Part shown: in pieces, positions 25,381 to 31,534 of the stretch
Layout of the letters: each line of letters begins with the position of its first letter
Numbering within the stretch: the first letter of the stretch is position 1
Assembly (NCBI RefSeq): GCF_000253295.1
Contig: NC_015717.1
Span: forward strand, 3,844,001 to 3,908,000
Length of the DNA: 64,000 nt
Reading direction: 5' to 3'
Origin: Hyphomicrobium sp. MC1
Lineage (GTDB): Bacteria; Pseudomonadota; Alphaproteobacteria; Rhizobiales; Hyphomicrobiaceae
Notes under the pieces: generated by a model
The model's input: only the letters and a program-made list of their open reading frames with translations
Told to the model about the DNA's origin: nothing
Database searches by the model: none
Translations under genes and position numbers: made by a program

Positions 25381-25402
25381 CCCATTATCTGTGGGTATGA
25401 TC
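25381..25402 (-). promoter_or_regulatory. conserved upstream element, peptide gene copy C
   Basis: The minus strand reads GATCATACCCACAGATAATGG, nearly the same as the element before the diverged paralogue, 102 bases before its gene. The accompanying AAACGG box is not clear here. Confidence 0.4.
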
Positions 25403-25605
25403 AAACCGATGAAATCGGGAGCGAGCCGCGATGCGAACTTCGAACAGCGCCCATTTATGGGCTTCCGCGTTCGGTTAACCGGCTAAACCTAAGTTTAGGC
25501 GCACGCAAAAATTTCCCGCCAGAGATGACGGGATGCGCGTAAGGAGGTGCGCCGGATGGAGCTATCGGCGCACGTTCTTCGTGTGGTTCTGCTTCCGGCG
25601 AAAGG

Positions 25606-25743
25606 CTATTCGCTGCGACTTGTAAGCTTGCGATTATTGCGATGGTGGCGGCTGGAATAGAAAAGCAGCAGCCCCGTTCCGACGGCTCCCAAAATGAGGA
25701 GCCCTTCAAGGGCGAAGATCATGGTGTAAGCAGAATCGGGCAT
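25606..25743 (-). CDS. single-pass membrane miniprotein (45 residues)
   Basis: Reading the minus strand gives MPDSAYTMIFALEGLLILGAVGTGLLLFYSSRHHRNNRKLTSRSE. One hydrophobic helix (about residues 8-28) is followed by a positively charged tail, so N-out/C-in insertion is expected. A GAGGA ribosome site lies six bases before the ATG. No homologue is recognised. It is upstream of the mini-peptide array on the same strand, but a shared transcript is not evident. Confidence 0.65.
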   Translation of the reverse strand: MPDSAYTMIFALEGLLILGAVGTGLLLFYSSRHHRNNRKLTSRSE

Positions 25744-26057
25744 TGCACATCCTCTTATTTGTTATTGTTCAATGAGACCCCGATATTCGCCGGAATGCCA
25801 GTGCCGCCTGCGGCAAATACACGTCTGATCTGCATCTGGGTTCGCGCCGCACAAAAAGGAGCAGCGGGCGCGCCACGCAGGTGGATGCCAATTCGACCAG
25901 TCCGTACGCGGCGTTAAGGGAGCGTGCTGTCTCAAGGATTGATCGGCAGCAGACCAGTATTTTTTCGGCGCTGCACCTACGGCGGCGCAGCAGAAAACGC
26001 GGATTTTCTCAAACCGGCCCGATTTGAAGGAAGAAATCTCTCGATTGTTCGCGACGT
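25744..26057. other. intergenic stretch without supported gene
   Basis: About 310 bases between the membrane miniprotein and the PfkB gene. Overlapping open frames on both strands have unnatural composition, and none has a convincing start. It probably holds the miniprotein promoter; I see no clear signal. Confidence 0.5.
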
Positions 26058-26984
26058 TCAATTTCTCTGCTGTGGTCGCTGCGAAAGAAAGCTTTCCACT
26101 TCATCATACGTCGGAAGAGCGGCGCGGGCCCCGAGACCCGTACAGCTCAATGCGGCTACGGCCGAAGCGATCCGCGCGCAGTCGGCGTCCGCTTGGTTGC
26201 GCGCAACGCACCAGGCAAACGCTCCGTGGAAGGCATCGCCCGCGCCCGTCGTATCGACTACGTCGACCTCATAGGCAGGTTGCCGGCCATGCTCTCCGCT
26301 CTGCGATGCCCAGAGATACCCGCGTTCGCCGCTCGTTACGCCAGCGTGGCGAATGCCCGATCGGATCAGCCGCGCCAAGCGGTCCTCGTCGCTGCCGCCA
26401 TGGGTGAACTGCTTGAATGCGGGGGCCGAGAAGATCGCGTAATCGGCCAAGCCGATGACCTTGTCGAGCAACGGACCGCCGTTCAAGTCGATATCGAGCA
26501 CGGTCGGCACGCCGCGGTCACGCGCGGCCTGGAACAGCGCCAGCGTGCCTTCAAGCCACGTCAAATCGCTGAGGACCACATGTGCCGTCTCGACATGCGA
26601 GACCGGCAACCAATCGGCGGCGAGCGGAAATTCATGATCGTCCTCGCTAATGACGAGGCGCTCGCCGCGCTTGTCGACGATCACCGCTGCCGTCGCTGAC
26701 GAAACGCTTTCGAAGGCGCGAACGTGGCTTATGCCGACGCCGGCAGTTCTAAGCTGATGCCGGATAATTCCCCCGGCCGCGTCATCGCCGATGCGCGCCC
26801 ACAGCGACACGTCTCCACCGAGACGCGCGATCGTGGCGGCAGCATTCGCAGCCATGCCGCCGCCGCTCGCGACATGCTCGGTCGCCCGCAGTTTCGTTGC
26901 CGTCTTCGGAAATTCGTCTATTCGGTAGACGTAGTCGAGCGCCGCGTGTCCGACGGCAATGATGTGTTTGCCGGCCATGTGCAT
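26058..26984 (-). CDS. PfkB-family carbohydrate/nucleoside kinase
   Basis: A 308-residue ribokinase-fold kinase. The N-terminal GHAALDYVYRIDEFP and GGGMAANAAATIARLG sugar-binding segments and the C-terminal catalytic signature DTTGAGDAFHGAFAW, with its catalytic aspartate, are clear. The start could be the ATG at 26984 or 26978, since no strong ribosome site distinguishes them. It lies 24 bases downstream of cbpM and may be in the same transcript. Its substrate (fructose, ribose, nucleoside or other) cannot be assigned from sequence. Confidence 0.85.
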   Translation of the reverse strand: MHMAGKHIIAVGHAALDYVYRIDEFPKTATKLRATEHVASGGGMAANAAATIARLGGDVSLWARIGDDAAGGIIRHQLRTAGVGISHVRAFESVSSATAAVIVDKRGERLVISEDDHEFPLAADWLPVSHVETAHVVLSDLTWLEGTLALFQAARDRGVPTVLDIDLNGGPLLDKVIGLADYAIFSAPAFKQFTHGGSDEDRLARLIRSGIRHAGVTSGERGYLWASQSGEHGRQPAYEVDVVDTTGAGDAFHGAFAWCVARNQADADCARIASAVAALSCTGLGARAALPTYDEVESFLSQRPQQRN

Positions 26985-27008
26985 CACTCACTGTGTATGG
27001 AAGCAGGT

Positions 27009-27365
27009 CTACCGGCTATCGTCGCTCGAATGGTCGATGAGCGAGGAGTGCGCGCTCGTCAAGACATGGAGACGGGCTTTGAGCCGATCAATCTCATTCA
27101 AGAGGTCGAAGACTACGGCGATGCCAGCCGGGTTGACGCCGAGATCACGGTCGAAGCGTTTGGCTTTCGCCAACTGCACGACGCTGACGCTCGAAAATCG
27201 CCATTCGGAGACGCTGGCGCCGCGTGCCTCGATGATGCCATGCTCAACGAGTTCGACGACCCAAGCAGCTTCGACTTTGCAGATGCCGGTCAGCTCTTCG
27301 AGCGAATAGATAGGTTCGGTGCCGATTTCTTCTGCCGATACTGCGCCGGTGCTTTTCTCTGTCAT
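27009..27365 (-). CDS. cbpM: chaperone modulator CbpM
   Basis: A 118-residue MerR-like modulator (YSLEELTGICKVEAAWVVELVEHGIIEARG, then FDRDLGVNPAGIAVVFDLLNEIDRLKARL). CbpM proteins bind the J domain of CbpA and inhibit its co-chaperone and DNA-binding activity. The gene begins three bases after the cbpA stop, so the two form an operon, as in other proteobacteria. Confidence 0.88.
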   Translation of the reverse strand: MTEKSTGAVSAEEIGTEPIYSLEELTGICKVEAAWVVELVEHGIIEARGASVSEWRFSSVSVVQLAKAKRFDRDLGVNPAGIAVVFDLLNEIDRLKARLHVLTSAHSSLIDHSSDDSR

Positions 27366-27368
27366 CGC

Positions 27369-28316
27369 TTAAACTCCAAGACCTGCACGCGGATCGAACG
27401 CCAATTCCTTCGCCATTTCTTCATAGATCTTGCGGGCCTTTTCATCCGTCGCCGGAGGCCAGACGATCTTGAGTACCGCGTACAAATCGCCCGGTTCCTT
27501 GGCGGGAATGCCGCGTCCGCGGATGCGAAGCTCGCGGCCGTTGGCCGAACCCGCGGGCACCTTCAGCATAATGGCGCCGGACGGCGTCGGCATCTTGACG
27601 CTCGCGCCGAGCGCGGCTTCCCAAGGTGCAACGGGAAGCTCAAGATATAAGTCTTTGCCGACAACACGATAAAGCGCGTCAGGCTTGAAGCGGACTTCAA
27701 GGTAAAGATCTCCCGCAGGCGCTTCACCGATGCCCGGCGAACCTTGGCCCTTGAGTCGAATGCTTTGGCCTTCCGTGACGCCTTTCGGAATTTGCACGGT
27801 GAGATTCTTATCGCGAACGAGGACGTGGCCACTGTCGTCCATCTCCGGCATGCGCAACGTGATCGTCCGTGTGGCGCCGTCGAGCGCATCACGCAGATCG
27901 ATGACGATCGAGGCGTGATGATCCTCGCCACGCATATTGAAGCTGGTGCGCGTACGGCCGCCTCGCGACGTCCTTTCACCGCGAGCCTGCGCTCCGAAGA
28001 TGCTGCTGAAGAAATCGCTGAAGTCTGCGCTTTCCGGAGCACCGGAATATTCGAAACCGGCATCCCAATTGGGGGGCGGTCTGAATTCCTGCCCCGCCTT
28101 CCAGTCCTTACCAAGCTGATCGTATGCGGCGCGCTTTTCAGGATCGCCGAGCGCTTCATAGGCTTCGCCGATTTCCTTGAACTTCGCCTCAGCTCCCGCT
28201 TCCTTGTTGATGTCGGGATGGAACTTGCGCGCGAGTTGACGATAAGCCTTCTTGATGTCGTCCTGCGTTGCGCCGCGCTCGACGCCGAGAATCTTGTAGT
28301 AGTCCTTGAATTCCAT
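27369..28316 (-). CDS. cbpA: DnaJ-class co-chaperone CbpA
   Basis: A 315-residue class B J protein. The J domain is at residues 1-70 with the HPD motif (RKFHPDINKEAG), followed by a Gly/Phe-poor linker and two C-terminal substrate-binding domains (ITLRMPEMDDSGHVLVRDKNLTVQIPKGVTEGQ; GDLYLEVRFKPDALYRVVGKDLYLELPVAPWEAALG). The zinc-finger domain of DnaJ is absent, as expected for CbpA. It acts with DnaK in protein folding and is followed directly by its modulator cbpM. Confidence 0.92.
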   Translation of the reverse strand: MEFKDYYKILGVERGATQDDIKKAYRQLARKFHPDINKEAGAEAKFKEIGEAYEALGDPEKRAAYDQLGKDWKAGQEFRPPPNWDAGFEYSGAPESADFSDFFSSIFGAQARGERTSRGGRTRTSFNMRGEDHHASIVIDLRDALDGATRTITLRMPEMDDSGHVLVRDKNLTVQIPKGVTEGQSIRLKGQGSPGIGEAPAGDLYLEVRFKPDALYRVVGKDLYLELPVAPWEAALGASVKMPTPSGAIMLKVPAGSANGRELRIRGRGIPAKEPGDLYAVLKIVWPPATDEKARKIYEEMAKELAFDPRAGLGV

Positions 28317-28327
28317 TGGCTCTCACA

Positions 28328-28735
28328 TCATCGGATAAGGTTCAGCGCGTCAGTGATAATCTTTCGATGGTCGAAGGCGATTTCAATGCCGTCGAAATTC
28401 TTTATCCAGGCCACGGCCTCGGCGTCGTCTCCGGCTTTGGCTTCTTGGTTTTCCGCACGAACGAGAAAGGCGATGGAACAGGTGTGGCCGCGGGGGTCGC
28501 GGTCAGGCTTGGAATAGACGCCGACCAATGTGAGCGTCTTGGCGTCGATACTCGTTTCTTCCATCAACTCGCGCTTGGCTGCGTCCTCCACAGTCTCTCC
28601 GATTTCGACGAAGCCGCCTGGCAACGCGTATTCACCCTTGAAGGGCGGATTTTTCCGGCGAACCATAAGCACACCGCGGGCGGGATCGACAACGACGCAA
28701 TCGACGGTGAGCAGAGGAGTTTTCGGAGGCGACAT
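28328..28735 (-). CDS. Nudix hydrolase (ADP-ribose pyrophosphatase-like)
   Basis: A 135-residue single-domain Nudix enzyme. The Nudix box GGFVEIGETVEDAAKRELMEET is complete, with the metal-binding REL-EE core. It likely cleaves a nucleoside-diphosphate-linked metabolite such as ADP-ribose; specificity is not certain. It lies 11 bases upstream of cbpA on the same strand and is divergent from a second Nudix gene whose start is only about 30 bases away. Confidence 0.88.
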   Translation of the reverse strand: MSPPKTPLLTVDCVVVDPARGVLMVRRKNPPFKGEYALPGGFVEIGETVEDAAKRELMEETSIDAKTLTLVGVYSKPDRDPRGHTCSIAFLVRAENQEAKAGDDAEAVAWIKNFDGIEIAFDHRKIITDALNLIR

Positions 28736-28765
28736 GACAATTCCATTTACGTCGAAAGAGCCGAC

Positions 28766-29236
28766 GTGAAAACGCCGGAGAGCGCAGGGCTGCTTTTATA
28801 TCGCCGCCAGCAAGACCTCGAAGTCCTTCTTGCACATCCAGGCGGTCCCTACTGGCGGAACAAGGATGACGGCGCCTGGACCGTTCCAAAAGGTGAAATT
28901 CACGGCGGGGAAGATCCATACGCGACGGCGCTCCGGGAATTCGAAGAAGAGACCGGATTGCGTCCCCACGGCAAGACACTTTCGCTCGGCTCGCTGCGGC
29001 AGAGCGGCGGCAAGCTTGTTCACGTCTGGGCCGTGGAAAATGACTGGGATCCGGCATTCCTCGTTAGCAATCAATTCAGCATCGAATGGCCGCCGCGCTC
29101 GGGGCGGACCGCAACGTTTCCGGAGATTGATCGCGCGAATTGGTTCGATCTCGCGACCGCGCGCCGAAAAATTCTCAAGAGCCAAATGGATTTTCTTAAC
29201 CGATTGGAAGCCGCACTCGATGCCGGAGCGGCCTGA
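28766..29236 (+). CDS. Nudix domain protein (COG4119-like)
   Basis: A 156-residue protein with an altered Nudix box (GEIHGGEDPYATALREFEEETG) that keeps the REFEEE metal ligands. The N-terminal sequence SAGLLLYRRQQDLEVLLAHPGGPYWRNKDDGAWTVPKG is typical of the COG4119 group. The GTG at 28766 is the best start, with GAAAGAG just upstream; the frame continues upstream only as an antisense shadow of the neighbouring Nudix gene. The promoter must overlap the start of the divergent gene. Confidence 0.82.
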   Translation: MKTPESAGLLLYRRQQDLEVLLAHPGGPYWRNKDDGAWTVPKGEIHGGEDPYATALREFEEETGLRPHGKTLSLGSLRQSGGKLVHVWAVENDWDPAFLVSNQFSIEWPPRSGRTATFPEIDRANWFDLATARRKILKSQMDFLNRLEAALDAGAA

Positions 29237-29452
29237 CGCCGATCAGGCCCGCGCGCGGAATCGGACGTTGAGACAGCGTTAATGCTCCAATACGAGCCGA
29301 TGCTAACGGCATATTAAGCAGAACAACAGCCAGCGCTTTGAAACTCCGCAATTTTTAGGAATTCAGGCTCATACCCTTGGATACGCGCCGGCAGCCAAAA
29401 AGCGAAAACGCAGGGACGGCGAACACATTTCTCAATCGGGGTTGAGTGCGTC

Positions 29453-29668
29453 ATGAGTAACGAGTTTTCGAACATCAAACCTGCCGAGATCTATGCGGAT
29501 CTTTCGGCGGACGACATTGCCGAGATGATGGCAGAGGCCGCTGCGGTCGATGCCCTGTTCCAGTCAGGGCACGCTTCGACGACGTATCTGAGCAGCCTTT
29601 CAGCTGCCGCCTTCGCGGTCGCCAAATGCGAAGAGGAAGTTCCGGAAGCGCCGGCGACGGCGGCTTAA
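29453..29668 (+). CDS. hypothetical 71-residue acidic protein
   Basis: A small acidic, alanine-rich, probably helical protein (IYADLSADDIAEMMAEAAAVDALFQSGHAS) with no signal peptide and no known family. A GGGG sequence lies about 11 bases before the ATG. Composition and codon use look natural for this genome, which argues for a real gene. Confidence 0.55.
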   Translation: MSNEFSNIKPAEIYADLSADDIAEMMAEAAAVDALFQSGHASTTYLSSLSAAAFAVAKCEEEVPEAPATAA

Positions 29669-29961
29669 TCGGCCAATATCCGAAAGTTCGCGAAAAGAAC
29701 ATGAGCGGGTCAACGAGTGGCCCGCTCATTCAGTATGTGCCGGACATCGGTTTTAAAGCGATGATGTCGTTCGGCAAAGACCAGGTTGGATCGTCGGACG
29801 AGCAGTCGGCGATGCCGTATCGTTTTTGCTCTGCGGCGCAGCGTTTTCGTGCTTCGCCATTCTGACAAGCTCGGAAATACGGACGCATGAAAGCTTCTGG
29901 TCCGTGAGAACCAATTTAAGATCGAGCTTGTAGATACGTAATTATCGGATTGGACAGGTCG
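29669..29961. other. intergenic stretch without supported gene
   Basis: About 290 bases before the porin terminator. It contains a GAGCGGG/CCCGCTC hairpin near 29703-29727, which may end the small gene upstream. Short open frames here look like chance. Confidence 0.5.
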
Positions 29962-30000
29962 CAAAACAAAGCCGGAGCCTCACGGTGTGAAGCCCCGGCT
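29962..30000 (-). terminator. strong terminator of porin gene
   Basis: On the minus strand a 14-bp stem (AGCCGGGGCTTCAC with GTGAGGCTCCGGCT, two mismatches) is followed by TTGTTTTGC. Confidence 0.8.
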
Positions 30001-30027
30001 GGGATCGTCTCAAAGATCGACGAATTC

Positions 30028-30813
30028 TTATTTTATCGGCTCGTAAGCAGGCGCAGGAGCAGGAGCAGCTGCAGGCGCACCAAAGAGGTAGGTCAGACCG
30101 ACGCGCGCAACCCAGAAGCTGTCGTCGTAACCGACACGCGCCGTACAGGTCCCTATGCAGCCGCCGCCATTAGCCGTAAACGTGTCATCCGTAGAGCCGA
30201 AATCAATGTATGATGCATCGGCGCGGAAGGCCCAGTTGTCGTTGAGGAGGTATTCGATACCGCCGCCCGCGGTCCAGCCAACCGCGGTATCGCTTTGGGT
30301 TCCGGAAAACGTCACGCCATTGAAGGCATTGCTGTTGATGGAATGATCAACTCCGCCATAGGCCAAACCACCCATCGCGAAGATGAGAAAGTTCTCGTTA
30401 CCGACCAAGCCGACGCGTCCGCGCACCGTGCCGTACCAATTGATTTCCGACCCGAACGTCAGTGACCCGCCGCACGTCGGGCACGTAATGCCCGTCGTCA
30501 TATCGGCGTTGAAATAGTTGATGTCGGTTTCAGCGCCGAGCAGCCAACCGTTGCACTGCCAGTTATAGCCGGCGACGCCGCCGCCGGTGAAACCTCTATC
30601 GTTGTCCTTGAGCTCGATGCCCACGTTGGTCTTCGTGCTTGCACCGCCAAAGCCAATCAGGCCGCCGGCATAGAAGCCCGAGAAAGGGCCGCCACAGGAG
30701 TTTGCAGCCGGGGGCGGCGTATAGGCATAGTCCGTCAGATCACCGCCGGCATAGGCGGAGGAGGCGCCGAGAAGACAAAAAATTCCCGCTATAAGTATTT
30801 GAAATATATTCAT
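30028..30813 (-). CDS. Omp25/RopB-like outer-membrane beta-barrel protein
   Basis: A 261-residue porin-like protein. The signal peptide MNIFQILIAGIFCLLGASSAYAG is followed by a short Pro-rich linker and a small barrel of alternating strands (GFYAGGLIGFGGASTK, then TVRGRVGLVGNENFLIFAMGGLAYGG, ending FWVARVGLTYLFG). The tail is APAAAPAPAPAYEPIK rather than a classic aromatic end. The ATG at 30813 follows GGAAGGG; the frame upstream is not supported. This surface protein family is common in Rhizobiales. Confidence 0.85.
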   Translation of the reverse strand: MNIFQILIAGIFCLLGASSAYAGGDLTDYAYTPPPAANSCGGPFSGFYAGGLIGFGGASTKTNVGIELKDNDRGFTGGGVAGYNWQCNGWLLGAETDINYFNADMTTGITCPTCGGSLTFGSEINWYGTVRGRVGLVGNENFLIFAMGGLAYGGVDHSINSNAFNGVTFSGTQSDTAVGWTAGGGIEYLLNDNWAFRADASYIDFGSTDDTFTANGGGCIGTCTARVGYDDSFWVARVGLTYLFGAPAAAPAPAPAYEPIK

Positions 30814-30935
30814 AATTCGTCGCCCTTCCCCCGTCCGGAAACGCGCAAAAATCCCTGCTCTGCGCCGAGTCCCGTTCACATGCCACAAAACGTGATTCGC
30901 GAGGCTGCGTCGAGCAGGGTCGAAACTCGCTGGCG

Positions 30936-31184
30936 TCAATCCCCCGCCCGGGCGAAACTTCCTGAATCATTTTCCGCCATAGCGACAGCCGCATTGCCCG
31001 CGATGACGTCGAGATCGGAAACGCCGCGCTCGACTTGAATTTGGACCGCCGCCGCCACGCGAGCGTAGGCGCCGTCATCGAGCAGTTCGTCCACATTCAG
31101 AGACAGGCCAGCGATCGCACAGGCCCTCTCGAAGGCCAACCGCATGAGCAAACGCTCATTTCTCTGTAACTCATCGAGTGTCAC
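30936..31184 (-). CDS. hypothetical 82-residue protein
   Basis: A small helical protein (LDELQRNERLLMRLAFERACAIAGLSLNVDELLDDGAYARVAAAVQIQVERG) with no membrane segment and no known family. The GTG start is well placed, six bases after AGGAGC. A long hairpin with a G-rich loop lies just upstream at 31208. Confidence 0.6.
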   Translation of the reverse strand: MTLDELQRNERLLMRLAFERACAIAGLSLNVDELLDDGAYARVAAAVQIQVERGVSDLDVIAGNAAVAMAENDSGSFARAGD

Positions 31185-31207
31185 TGCCTGCTCCTAGCAA
31201 AAATGCA

Positions 31208-31242
31208 GGCGCCTCGGCCGGGGGGATGGGCTTCGAGGCGCC
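31208..31242. repeat. hairpin with G-rich loop
   Basis: The perfect 9-bp arms GGCGCCTCG and CGAGGCGCC enclose GCCGGGGGGATGGGCTT. The loop closely resembles that of the inverted repeat at 16302 (GCCGGGGGGTGGGC). It lies upstream of the leftward small gene; its role is unknown. Confidence 0.5.
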
Positions 31243-31389
31243 CGCTCAGTGTCAGCCGACGCGGACGCGGCGTGCTGCGCGTGAAACTCTCAAGTTTATT
31301 TGCCGCTATCTAGCTTCAGAAGCGGCAGGCACTCGACCCTGGTCGGCTTGGTGCACAATCACAATCGCCGTTAGTTGCATGGGGTGACA

Positions 31390-31403
31390 TTGACCTTGCG
31401 CAA
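31390..31403. promoter_or_regulatory. FixK2-like box TTGACCTTGCGCAA
   Basis: It fits the relaxed FixK2 pattern TTG(A/C)-N6-(T/G)CAA and lies about 132 bases before the P-type ATPase start. It is the weakest of six such boxes in the 31-47 kb region. Confidence 0.4.
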
Positions 31404-31534
31404 AGTTGGAGAACGCGAAGTTTGACGATGTAGATCTCAGTCCGGCGCGAATGGACGGTGCTGCGTAAGACCTGCAAGCTCTGCACCATGCCCGCTTGCG
31501 ATCTGCGATGCGCCACAGTGAGAATTTCGCCAAT

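Noticed and set aside
23736..25402. CRISPR array in the repeated 24-25 kb region
   Set aside because: The repeats are about 450 bases apart and contain small genes with terminators; there are no short regular repeats with unique spacers and no cas genes.
25762..26061. 99-codon minus-strand frame upstream of the membrane miniprotein
   Set aside because: Trp/Arg/Cys-rich odd composition, no ribosome site, and overlap with the end of the PfkB gene.
31496..31534. upstream in-frame start codons of the P-type ATPase
   Set aside because: TTG 31496 and ATG 31508 lack a ribosome site; ATG 31535 fits the homologous N-terminus better, although this is not certain.
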